Both the position numbers and the translations under genes were made by a program. From contig DASZNC010000129.1 of assembly GCA_035551615.1 (NCBI GenBank), positions 6,521-70,520 on the forward strand: a stretch of 64,000 nt of DNA, written 5' to 3'. The first letter of the stretch is position 1, and each line of letters starts with the position of its first letter. Origin of the DNA: JAKCDU01 sp035551615 (GTDB taxonomy: Bacteria; Actinomycetota; Acidimicrobiia; Acidimicrobiales; Palsa-688). Below the pieces are notes generated by a model. That model worked only from the letters and a program-made list of their open reading frames with translations, was not told where the DNA came from and ran no database searches. Below, one piece after another: positions 54,329-62,020 of the stretch.

Positions 54329-54479
54329 ATCGTGAGGGGAGGTCCGTGAGGTGGCATCGTGGCTCGACATTCCGGAGCTGCCGCAATGCCTTATCTGCGA
54401 TCACACCCGGATTCATGGTCAGCCACTCCTGCGGGCCGTTGCATGAGCCACCCGGCATTGGCGCGATCAGGTTTGCTGG

Positions 54480-55808
54480 TCAGCGCGTCGGTTCGGATGC
54501 ATAGAGGATGGCCTCCGAGACGCTGCCCCCGTTGACCGTCGGTCCCAGCACCACTCGGGATTTGTCGGTCGACGGGTTGAACCATAGGAGGGAACTGCCG
54601 GCGCCGCAGCCGGGCTCGGCCTGGATGGCCAGTTCCCCGTCGGCTGCGCCGTCGATGACAGCGCTGTCACCACTGGACACGCCGGGGACGTTCACTGCGG
54701 AGGTGGTCCCGTTGGCTGCGACCCGAGCGACGTATTGATACCCGCAGGCGCCGGTGGCCTGGCTGAAGGTTCCCGTTGGGAGCGTCCAGAGGTTCTCGTC
54801 TCCGAAGTCCTGCGGCGATTTGGGCGCGGTCAGCCGGGTCGGAGCGCCTGCCGGCACGGGGACCTCCCACAGGCCACCGTCGCCTCCACAGCGGGCCAGC
54901 AGCGCTGCCTGATCCAGCCAGCGGACCAGGCCCGTGCAGGAGCCCGGAAGTTGTGTGATCACAGTGCCGTCGTTGCCGATCACGGCGATTCCGCCGGTGG
55001 CGGCGACGGCTAGCTGCGTCCCGTCGGGTGACTCTGAGATGGAGCCCGAGGCTTTCCCTACCTGAGCGAACGTCGAGGGGTACTGCAACTGCACCTGTCC
55101 GTCGTATCCGATTCGCTGAACGCTGGCGGGACTGGTGCCACAGCATGAGGTCAGGATCGCTTGCCCGGTCGGCCGGGTGAAGCCAACCGTTTCGCCCTGG
55201 GTCATCGGGAACGAGGAGTCGGTGCGGTCATTGGTCAGGTCGACGATGATTGCTCTGGGCTGGGAGCCGGCCGGCGCGTAGGTGAACAGGGCGAGATGTC
55301 CGTCGCCCGACCAATCGACCAAGTCGCTCCCAATGGCCGGAGCCGGTCCAACCAGGTACCGAAGTCCTGTCGGGCTGATCAGGTAGATGCTGCCGGCTAC
55401 TGGTGGGGTGGAGGAAGGCGCCCCGGCGGCATGGGGAGTGGCCGGGTTCCACAGAGCGAGCAACCAGCCGGAACCCACCTGGGCCCAAGGGATCGCCGTC
55501 ACCGATGGCAAGGGTGTCGTCGGGGCCACCGCAGTGGTCGGCGGAGCGACGTTGGTAGTGATGGGAGAAACGGTCGTCGGCGTCAATCTCAGGACTGTCG
55601 TCGGCGACGGCGACGGCGGAGCCGGGTTCACGACAACGCTCGACCGTGAGGATGAGCCGAAGGTCAAAACGGCGACCACTGCGGCCACGCTGGCGACCGC
55701 CGCCAGGCTTCCCCCGCTAACCAGCAGTCTCCGTCGGGTGCGCATCTGCCGGCTGCGGGCCTTGGCGGCCACACGAAGGCGTTCGACGTCTCGGCTATGC
55801 ATCGACAT
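54480..55808 (-). CDS. Membrane-anchored propeller-like protein paired with an ECF sigma factor
   Basis: ATG 55808 is eight bases after GGAGG and overlaps the end of the sigma factor gene; about 442 residues. The cytoplasmic N-terminus (MSMHSRDVERLRVAAKARSRQ) is followed by one membrane helix (VSGGSLAAVASVAAVVAVL), a Pro/Thr/Val-rich linker and a domain of about 330 residues with WD40/TolB-like strands (YLISPTGLRYLVG, VDWSGDGHLALFTY, SESPDGTQLAVAATGG). This layout fits an extracytoplasmic sensor or anti-sigma factor, but no known anti-sigma domain is seen. Confidence 0.65.
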   Translation of the reverse strand: MSMHSRDVERLRVAAKARSRQMRTRRRLLVSGGSLAAVASVAAVVAVLTFGSSSRSSVVVNPAPPSPSPTTVLRLTPTTVSPITTNVAPPTTAVAPTTPLPSVTAIPWAQVGSGWLLALWNPATPHAAGAPSSTPPVAGSIYLISPTGLRYLVGPAPAIGSDLVDWSGDGHLALFTYAPAGSQPRAIIVDLTNDRTDSSFPMTQGETVGFTRPTGQAILTSCCGTSPASVQRIGYDGQVQLQYPSTFAQVGKASGSISESPDGTQLAVAATGGIAVIGNDGTVITQLPGSCTGLVRWLDQAALLARCGGDGGLWEVPVPAGAPTRLTAPKSPQDFGDENLWTLPTGTFSQATGACGYQYVARVAANGTTSAVNVPGVSSGDSAVIDGAADGELAIQAEPGCGAGSSLLWFNPSTDKSRVVLGPTVNGGSVSEAILYASEPTR

Positions 55809-56313
55809 CTCGTGCACCTCCAGTGATCTGCTCGGCAAGGGGGGTGGTCAGGGCCGCCAGGCCCCGTTGAACGTGGACCTTGACCGAGCCGACCGACACT
55901 CCCATGACGGCAGCTGTGTCGCCTTCGGTCAGATCGGCCAGGTAGCGGAGGGCGACCGCTTCGCGCTGTCGGCTGGGCAAGCCCCTCAGTGCCTCGGCCA
56001 GCACCACACCATCAAGGCTCGGCTCCCCCAGACCGAGCGGCCTCGAACCCTCGCTGCTGCGTCGTTCGCGTCCGCGGCGGCGCGTCTCTGACCTTCGCAT
56101 GTCCAACGCCACGTTGACCGCCACCCGCATGATCCACGCTCCGCGATGTGGGTTCTCCCGCACCTTCCGCCAGTTCAAATGGGCTTTCGCCATGGCCTCT
56201 ACAGCCGCGTCCTCCGCCGCTGACCGATCCCGGAGAACACGATCGGCAACGGCGACCGTCTTGGCGATCATCTCGCCGAAGAACGCGTCGTAGTCGCCTT
56301 CGTCGATCGTCAT
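55795..56313 (-). CDS. ECF sigma factor (SigE/sigma-24 type)
   Basis: From ATG 56313 with GGAGGG just upstream, 172 residues. Region 2 contains AAEDAAVEAMAKAHLNWRKV and AWIMRVAVNVALDMRR; region 4 contains LPSRQREAVALRYLADLTEGDTAAVMG and GSVKVHVQRGLAAL. It resembles the SigE family of ECF factors found with single-pass membrane proteins. It overlaps the propeller protein gene by 14 bases. Confidence 0.88.
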   Translation of the reverse strand: MTIDEGDYDAFFGEMIAKTVAVADRVLRDRSAAEDAAVEAMAKAHLNWRKVRENPHRGAWIMRVAVNVALDMRRSETRRRGRERRSSEGSRPLGLGEPSLDGVVLAEALRGLPSRQREAVALRYLADLTEGDTAAVMGVSVGSVKVHVQRGLAALTTPLAEQITGGARDVDA

Positions 56314-56621
56314 CACCCTCCCAAACGTCACTGCGTCAGTAGAAGGATGACACTCCCCGAAACTTCCGTCCCCAACTTGACCGCCACCTGCACTGCGGAC
56401 ACCCGCGCAGCGTCACCTGTCATCGCCCGGCAGCTTCATCATGACGTCACCGGTTGCGGCGGGTGAAGCGCAGCAGCTCCGGCCTGACGTTCTGGTGTCG
56501 CTCCCGTGGCCGGGTGGCACAGAACACGCCTGCCAGGGGCGTCATTCGACGGTGACCTGACCCATCGGCTCGCATCTCGGGGGCGCTCGTCCGTCACCGT
56601 GTCCCGTGCCATGCTCGTGTC
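56314..56621. other. 308-base intergenic region with divergent starts
   Basis: No gene is supported here. It must carry promoters for the ECF operon (minus) and a VOC gene (plus). On the minus strand GGAAGTTT about 50 bases before the sigma ATG could be an ECF-type -35 element; no matching -10 is clear. Open frames crossing it are shadows. Confidence 0.5.
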
Positions 56622-57011
56622 GTGGAACAGCGAATCAGCTTGGTGACTCTCGGCGTGACCGACTTGGCCCGAGCCCGGCACTTCTATGAGACTTTGGGGT
56701 GGGCGGGCGCTCAACAGCCCGATCACGAAGTGTGCTTCTTCCAAGCAGGCGGCATGGTCTTCGGCCTGTGGACTGCTCTTGGCGGCCATGGTGCGCCCGG
56801 AATCGAACTCGCCTACAACGTCGGTTCCCCACCGGAAGTGGATGTTGTCCTGTCCGATGCCGAACGTGCCGGTGGGAGCATCGTGCGGCCGGCCGCCGAG
56901 GCGCCATGGGGTGGAACGACAGGGGCGTTCGCAGATCCTGACGGCTACGTGTGGGAAGTGGCGCACAACCCCGGATGGACCATCAAGCCGGACGGATCGA
57001 TCCAGATCTGA
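56622..57011 (+). CDS. VOC family (glyoxalase-like) protein
   Basis: From GTG 56622, 129 residues. One VOC domain: SLVTLGVTDLARARHFYETLGW, VCFFQAGGMVFGLW, IELAYNVGSPPEVDVVLSDAERAGG (shown in part) and GAFADPDGYVWEVAHNP with the C-terminal Glu. The first metal position is Thr rather than His, so metal binding is doubtful. Function unknown. Confidence 0.85.
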   Translation: MEQRISLVTLGVTDLARARHFYETLGWAGAQQPDHEVCFFQAGGMVFGLWTALGGHGAPGIELAYNVGSPPEVDVVLSDAERAGGSIVRPAAEAPWGGTTGAFADPDGYVWEVAHNPGWTIKPDGSIQI

Positions 57012-57181
57012 TCCGCACTCGATCCCCTCACCGGCCGGTCCTCGAGCGCAGACGCCAGGGGAACGCCCGCTACAAGCCGGACTCTATGAACAAAGCGCGT
57101 CCGCGGCTCTCCACGACCCGGCGGTCGAGTCGAGCCGAGTCGAGCCCCCTGCCTCCCGAGTGACATCCACCCTTCTCGCGA

Positions 57182-57460
57182 TCACTTGCGCCGACCCACC
57201 TTGTTCCAGCGGAAATGGACGAACACCCGCCCGAAGTTGTTGGAGTCCTTTTCCACGCGGTCGTATAGGGCCTTCACTTCCTTCTGGTCGAGGAATCGCA
57301 GCACCCGCTTCTTGAGCTGTCCACTGCCTTGACCGGGGATGATCTCGACCAGGGTCGCCCTCGTCCGGACCGCCTCATCGATCACGGCCGACAGGGCCCG
57401 TTCGATCTCCTCCCCTCGGTTGTAGACATCGTGCAAGTCGAGCTTCAACCTCACCGACAC
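57182..57460 (-). CDS. Small Smr-domain protein
   Basis: From GTG 57460, 92 residues, essentially only an Smr (MutS2 C-terminal) domain: LKLDLHDVYNRGEEIERAL with the LDLH motif, then ATLVEIIPGQGSGQLKKRVLRFL, and FVHFRWNKVGRRK at the end. Smr domains nick DNA or RNA. The usual HGxG loop is changed to PGQGSG, so nuclease activity is uncertain. Convergent with the VOC gene; 170 unassigned bases lie between. Confidence 0.82.
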   Translation of the reverse strand: MSVRLKLDLHDVYNRGEEIERALSAVIDEAVRTRATLVEIIPGQGSGQLKKRVLRFLDQKEVKALYDRVEKDSNNFGRVFVHFRWNKVGRRK

Positions 57461-57590
57461 CGGTTCTACACCCAGGTGCCCCCCACCTCACCGATTCAGA
57501 TGTGCGTTTCGAAGCCGAACTCGGCACTTGACAGCATCCGGGGTCAGTATTCGTTCGCATTCGTGCATCGAGCAGCGTTACCGTCCGGGC

Positions 57591-58358
57591 GTGCTCTCAG
57601 AAGTCGAGCTCGCACAGTTCGCCGCCGACGGCTATCTGATCCTTCACGCAGTGGTGGACGAACCGTTCCTGGTGGCCGCCGAGCGAGAGATCGACGATGT
57701 CATCGACGACGATCCACCCGGGCCCGACACTGTCGGCCCCCACTTCTACTTCCTGCCTCCTACGCGGCTACCCTCCGCCGATGCCGCCCTGCGATCGTCA
57801 GGTGCCCTCGAGGCGGCCGGCGAACTGGTCAGCCCCCTCGGGTTGGATCACGGGCTGGACCACATACAGATCGCGTTGAACATCCCGCCCTACATCCACC
57901 GCCCCGGTGGGCCCCACATCGACGGGCACCGCCCAGATCAGGCCGAGCCCCACTCGTTCACGATGCTGGCGGCCATCTTCCTAACGGACGAATCACAGCC
58001 CGACAGCGGAAACCTATGGGTCTGGCCTGGCTCACATATGGATCACCAAGCGATATTCAAAGAACAGGGCACCCATGCTCTGCTCGGAGTCAGCGGCCAC
58101 ACCCTCAGCCTGGATCGACCGCCACGACTGTCAGAACCTCGACCGGTCCTGGCCGCTCGAGGCGACCTTCTGCTGGCCCATTTCCTGCTAGGTCACAACA
58201 TCGGCGGCAACCAGACCGACCGAACCCGCACAATCCTGTACTACCGCCTCAGCTGCCCAGACCACCGTCTCCGGTGGGAAAGCACCTTCCTCGACCCACT
58301 CACCGAATATGAACCAGTACGCAATGCCTTCGCCCGATCACGACAAACCCACTCTTGA
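57591..58358 (+). CDS. Phytanoyl-CoA dioxygenase (PhyH) family protein
   Basis: From GTG 57591, 255 residues; the frame is open to 57528 but VLSEVELAQFAADGYLILHAVV is the usual start (shown in part). The Fe(II) site is the HxD of GGPHIDGH and a distal His in LLAHFLLGHNIGGN, with an Arg after it (DRTRTILYYRL) to hold 2-oxoglutarate. Oxygenase of unknown substrate. Last intact enzyme gene before the degraded mobile region. Confidence 0.85.
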   Translation: MLSEVELAQFAADGYLILHAVVDEPFLVAAEREIDDVIDDDPPGPDTVGPHFYFLPPTRLPSADAALRSSGALEAAGELVSPLGLDHGLDHIQIALNIPPYIHRPGGPHIDGHRPDQAEPHSFTMLAAIFLTDESQPDSGNLWVWPGSHMDHQAIFKEQGTHALLGVSGHTLSLDRPPRLSEPRPVLAARGDLLLAHFLLGHNIGGNQTDRTRTILYYRLSCPDHRLRWESTFLDPLTEYEPVRNAFARSRQTHS

Positions 58359-58458
58359 CATCTCTAGGAGCTTCGTTCAGCGGCATCGGCGGTCGTACAT
58401 CCGGGTTCACGTTTGCGGACGCGGTCGGGCTCTGTAGAAATCGGATGGATGCGGATAG

Positions 58459-58722
58459 TCAGTCGGGCGTGGCTGATTCGGACGAGATGATTGCGCTCAC
58501 CGTCTTGCGGCCCAGGCCAGACGCTTCGGCCAGCTGGCGGATCGAGACGCCCGTCTTGTGCGCGACTCGGATCATGTCATCGCGGATCCGTGATTCTTTG
58601 GCCGCGCGTGCGGCGCTGAGGCCAACGACGGCGAGCGCAGCTCCAGCTTCTCCGTCGACGCCGGCTCGGTACTTGTCGATGGCCGCGGTAGCGGAGAGGA
58701 CGTCGATGTCGCTGTAGCTCAT
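58459..58722 (-). CDS. Small helix-turn-helix protein
   Basis: Eighty-seven residues from ATG 58722, with AGGAGG upstream and a four-base overlap (ATGA) with the preceding gene. The C-terminal part (VAHKTGVSIRQLAEASGLGRKTVSAII) forms a clear helix-turn-helix. The N-terminal half is Ala-rich and helical. Possibly an antitoxin or small phage-type regulator; the gene pair structure suggests a functional unit but no family is recognised. Confidence 0.65.
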   Translation of the reverse strand: MSYSDIDVLSATAAIDKYRAGVDGEAGAALAVVGLSAARAAKESRIRDDMIRVAHKTGVSIRQLAEASGLGRKTVSAIISSESATPD

Positions 58723-58919
58723 AGTTCCTCCTGGAGCGCGTGGGCGAGCTTGTCACGGATGGCCATCAGGAGCGGCACACGTGGTGTCATATCTGCTCGG
58801 GCCTCGGCCACGTTGAGATGAGCCAAGGTCAAGCCAAGTAGCTCCAGGGCTTCGACGCGCTCGAGGTTGACTGAGATCACCGGCTCTATCGTATCCAGGG
58901 GTGGATCGTTTTGGGCCAC
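58719..58919 (-). CDS. Small protein upstream of the helix-turn-helix gene
   Basis: Sixty-six residues from GTG 58919 (a GTG inside, at VISVNLERV, is an alternative). Mostly helical (RVEALELLGLTLAHLNVAEARA, in part), acidic ends, no Cys. It overlaps the HTH gene by four bases. No family recognised. It lies next to integrase remnants, so it may be mobile-element cargo. Confidence 0.5.
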   Translation of the reverse strand: MAQNDPPLDTIEPVISVNLERVEALELLGLTLAHLNVAEARADMTPRVPLLMAIRDKLAHALQEEL

Positions 58920-59041
58920 TCCCGATGACGCCGGCCAGCCCCGTTGGATGTCTAGGCCGGGCGATCGCCGATCCGCGCTCGGAGCGCCGTCGGTACTGAC
59001 TTCGAGCGGCGCGGCCGAGACTGATGGGATGATCGTCGATA

Positions 59042-59293
59042 ATGGATCGCCCGCATCTGACGAACGATTCTGGTCACGCTCGAGATACTCATCGTCGATG
59101 GGCCGAGGCTGCCCAGTTCAACCGGAGGACGAGCGACCCGGACTATCAGGACAGTTGGTACCGGTCTCAGTGCGGCGGCTGTCGCTATTGGATCCCTCTC
59201 CACGGCATTCTCGGGTCAGATTGGGGGGCCTGCACCAATCGGGCGTCGAGGTTCGACCGTCAGATTAGCTCAAGACGCAATCGTCACCTTTAG
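59042..59293 (+). CDS. Cys-rich small protein, probably truncated
   Basis: Eighty-three residues from ATG 59042. The core SQCGGCRYWIPLHGILGSDW then GACTNRASRFD has three Cys in CxxC...C order and resembles the C-terminal segment of DUF3027-like actinobacterial proteins (CxxC, hydrophobic, PLxGxLG, CxN). In those proteins the segment continues; here it turns into an unrelated basic tail (RQISSRRNRHL), so the gene may be cut or frameshifted. The family link is from memory. Confidence 0.45.
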   Translation: MDRPHLTNDSGHARDTHRRWAEAAQFNRRTSDPDYQDSWYRSQCGGCRYWIPLHGILGSDWGACTNRASRFDRQISSRRNRHL

Positions 59294-59457
59294 GCGAATC
59301 TGATCCCGTCATCTCTTACGGTTGCAGTCGGAGCGCAGGCGAGAAGTAACTCGTGGGTCTTTACCCCGGCAGAGCATCCGGGCAACGGGGTCCCTCAGTC
59401 ACTGCTGAAGTAGCGGGAGCGGCTTTGGCGGGATCCGGCGTTTCGGGGGCACAGTGA

Positions 59458-59745
59458 GCCGCCTTCTCCGTCGGTCTACCCGAAGCCCGCCTCCACGACC
59501 TACGTAGAACCAACGCCACCCAGCTGGTCGTGTCCGGCGTCGACGTCAAGACCGTCCAGAACCGCCTCGGCCATGCCGACCCGAGAATGACTTTGGCCGT
59601 ACACGCCGGAGTCATGCACAAAGGCGCACGGGCCGCCGCCCAACGATTCCAGGAGCCGCTCTCCGTACCCGCACCAGAGCCCTCGCAGGAGATCGCGCAC
59701 GGCGCTCGACGGCTCACTGCTCCGCACGCCCCTGCAAGCCTCCTA
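59458..59745 (+). pseudogene. Tyrosine recombinase (integrase) C-terminal remnant
   Basis: After an in-frame stop at 59455-59457 the frame reads LPEARLHDLRRTNATQLVVSG (shown in part) then VDVKTVQNRLGHADPRMTL, the HxLRxT and LGHxxxxMT boxes of phage integrases. The catalytic Tyr that should follow is His (AVHAGV), and the rest of the enzyme is missing upstream. The fragment points at, and nearly reaches, the 3' end of tRNA-Thr, the classic position of an integrase next to its attachment site. Confidence 0.75.
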
Positions 59746-59761
59746 CCAGGGGTTTTCCGAG

Positions 59762-59834
59762 AGCCCGAGAGCGGAATCGAACCGCTGACCTACGCATTAC
59801 GAGTGCGTTGCTCTGCCGGCTGAGCTACTCGGGC
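59762..59834 (-). tRNA. tRNA-Thr (anticodon CGT)
   Basis: The minus strand folds as a full cloverleaf: acceptor GCCCGAG/CTCGGGC, D arm GCTC-AGAGC, anticodon stem ACGCA/TGCGT with loop CTCGTAA (anticodon CGT, reads ACG), variable AGGTC, T arm AGCGG-TTCGATT-CCGCT, discriminator T. No CCA is encoded. An integrase remnant abuts its 3' end. Confidence 0.95.
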
Positions 59835-59838
59835 CAAA

Positions 59839-59865
59839 GGCACTTCGTGCCGTCTGGGGATAATA
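59839..59865 (-). promoter_or_regulatory. Candidate tRNA promoter box and leader hairpin
   Basis: TATTAT on the minus strand (59865-59860) is a good -10 box 25 bases before the tRNA. Just downstream GGCAC-GAA-GTGCC (59851-59839) can fold in the 5' leader, ending four bases before the mature tRNA. Confidence 0.4.
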
Positions 59866-59921
59866 CAGCAGGGGCCTCGGTCCACGATCCGATCTATTGC
59901 TCCGGAGCCGACGCCCCGGCA

Positions 59922-61865
59922 CTAGGGGGCTTCCGTCGCTCGAAAGGCGTCCATCGCTTCCGGATTGGCGACGGCACCGAGACTGATGGCCTTCTCCAGC
60001 GGCACGCCGGCGAGCACCCGCTTCACCGGCACCTCGCACTTCTTCCCGTTCAACGTGCGGGGCACCTCGGCGATGGCCGTGATGGCATCCGGCACATGGC
60101 GGGGTGACAGCTGCGATCGGAGTGTGCTGCGCAGGCGGGACTCCAGGTCGGTGAAGTCGGCGCCTTCCGACGGGACGACGAACAGAAGCAGTCGACCTTC
60201 GACGCCGGCGGCGGAGGTATCGATGACCAGAGAATCCTCGACACCGGCGACGTCTTCGACGACCCGGTAGAACTCGGCCGTACCCATGCGTACGCCGCCC
60301 CGGTTCAGCGTGGCATCGGAGCGACCGTAGATGACACAGGAGCCGTCGGCGTCGATCCGAATCCAGTCGCCGTGGTCCCACACGCCCGCATAGGTGGCGA
60401 AGTAGGCGTCGCGCAGGCGCGACCCGTCGTCATCGCCCCAGAACGCCACCGGCATCGACGGCATCGGCTCGGTGATGACCAGCTCGCCGACCTGTCCGGT
60501 CACCGGCTGACCGGCCTCGTCGAAGCTGGCCACCGCACAACCGAGCAGGCGGCAGGGGATGATCCCGGCCCGTACCGGCAGGTTCGGCGCCCCGCCGACG
60601 AACGCCGTACACACGTCGGTGCCGCCGGACAATGAGGACAGCATGACGTCCTGCTTCACCGCGCCGTAGACCCAGGCGAAACCTTCGGGTGACAGAGGAG
60701 CACCGGTCGACCCGACCGTTCGCAGGTGCTCCAATCCGAGCGCCGACGGCTCGATCCCCTCCCGCTGGCACGCCTGGATGAACGGGGCCGACACGCCGAA
60801 GCAGGTGATCCGATGAGCCTCGGCCATGCGCCACAGCGCGTCCGGACCGGAGTGCATGGGGTTGCCGTCGTAGAGGACCACCGTGGATCCGAGCACCAGA
60901 CCGGACACCAGGAGGTTCCACATCATCCACCCGGTCGTGCTGAACCAGAAGAACCGATCCTGCGGTCCCAGGTCGAGGTGGAGGGCCAGCTGCTTGACAT
61001 GCTCGACCAGGATCCCGCCGTGTCCGTGCACGATCGGCTTGGGCAGACCGGTCGTGCCCGACGAGTAGAGGATCCACATCGGCCAATCGAAGGGCACCGG
61101 TTCGAACTCCAGCGGCTCGGCGTCGACCGTGTTGATCTGCTGCCAGGACCGGCTCCCGGCCAGCTCGGCGCCGTCATCTAGGTAGGGGACGAGCACGGTC
61201 ACCTGCAGCGTGGGCAGTGCCGACCTCAACTCCTCGACGTGGTCGAGGATGTCAAAGGACCGACCTCCATACCGGTAACCGTCCACCGCGAACAAAACGA
61301 CCGGCTCCACTTGGGCGAAGCGATCGGCCGCCGCTCGCACCCCGAAATCAGGCGAACAGGATGACCACGCCGCCCCCAACGACACGGTAGCCAGCATGGC
61401 GATCAGCGCCTCGGGGGCATTGGGAAGGAAGGCCACTACCCGGTCACCGTTCGTTACGCCCATCGTCTTGAGCGAGGTGCGCACGGCGGCCACTTCGGCC
61501 CGCAGTTCCGTCCACGTGAGAGTCCGCTCATGACCGTCCTCGCGGACGAATATGACAGCCGGGCTGGCATCGCTGACCTGGCCCAACGGGAACAGGGCGT
61601 GCTCGGCATAGTTGACCCGCCCGTCGGGGAACCAGCGGGCGCCGGGCATCGACCGGTCGGCGAGAACGTCGGTCGGCGGCGTCGTCCAACGGATGCCGGC
61701 CCAGTCGGTCAAGGCGCCCCAGAACCGACGGAGGTCCTCGACCGACCACCGCCACAACACGTCGTAGTCACCGGGCGCTCCCGCGAAACGGGCGAACTCC
61801 GAGATGCGGGCGCCGTCGATCCGTTCCTTCGAGGGCTCCCACAGAACATCGCCTTCAGCTGTCAT
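59922..61865 (-). CDS. Acetoacetyl-CoA synthetase
   Basis: ATG 61865 (MTAEGDVLWEPSKERID) gives 647 residues, the normal length; the open frame upstream is not coding. Features of the AMP-forming synthetase family are WILYSSGTTGLPKPIVHGHGG (P-loop), FWFSTTGWMMWN, SLSGGTDVCTAFVGG and YGRSDATLNRGGVRMGTAEFY, ending with the catalytic Lys in TLNGKKCEVPVK. It activates acetoacetate for lipid or PHB metabolism. Divergent from the FtsX-type permease gene. Confidence 0.93.
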   Translation of the reverse strand: MTAEGDVLWEPSKERIDGARISEFARFAGAPGDYDVLWRWSVEDLRRFWGALTDWAGIRWTTPPTDVLADRSMPGARWFPDGRVNYAEHALFPLGQVSDASPAVIFVREDGHERTLTWTELRAEVAAVRTSLKTMGVTNGDRVVAFLPNAPEALIAMLATVSLGAAWSSCSPDFGVRAAADRFAQVEPVVLFAVDGYRYGGRSFDILDHVEELRSALPTLQVTVLVPYLDDGAELAGSRSWQQINTVDAEPLEFEPVPFDWPMWILYSSGTTGLPKPIVHGHGGILVEHVKQLALHLDLGPQDRFFWFSTTGWMMWNLLVSGLVLGSTVVLYDGNPMHSGPDALWRMAEAHRITCFGVSAPFIQACQREGIEPSALGLEHLRTVGSTGAPLSPEGFAWVYGAVKQDVMLSSLSGGTDVCTAFVGGAPNLPVRAGIIPCRLLGCAVASFDEAGQPVTGQVGELVITEPMPSMPVAFWGDDDGSRLRDAYFATYAGVWDHGDWIRIDADGSCVIYGRSDATLNRGGVRMGTAEFYRVVEDVAGVEDSLVIDTSAAGVEGRLLLFVVPSEGADFTDLESRLRSTLRSQLSPRHVPDAITAIAEVPRTLNGKKCEVPVKRVLAGVPLEKAISLGAVANPEAMDAFRATEAP

Positions 61866-62020
61866 CCGGGCCGGAATGGTACCTGAGACGCCCAACCCGG
61901 CCCCCGCTCGGCCGACGGCAAAGGCGTTCCTTCCGTATCCGCCGTACACCTGCCAGCACCACCGACCGGGGGATGCTGGCCCCCTTGGCGACCCGACCAC
62001 CCTGGGGTAAGAATCGGCCG

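Noticed and set aside
57075..57110. Possible 3' end of an RNase P RNA (AGTCCGGCTT on the minus strand)
   Set aside because: The rest of the RNA would have to lie inside the Smr-domain gene and the conserved P4 5' element is not visible.
48700..59800. CRISPR array or phage structural genes in the accessory region
   Set aside because: No regularly spaced repeats and no capsid, terminase or cas-like proteins were seen.
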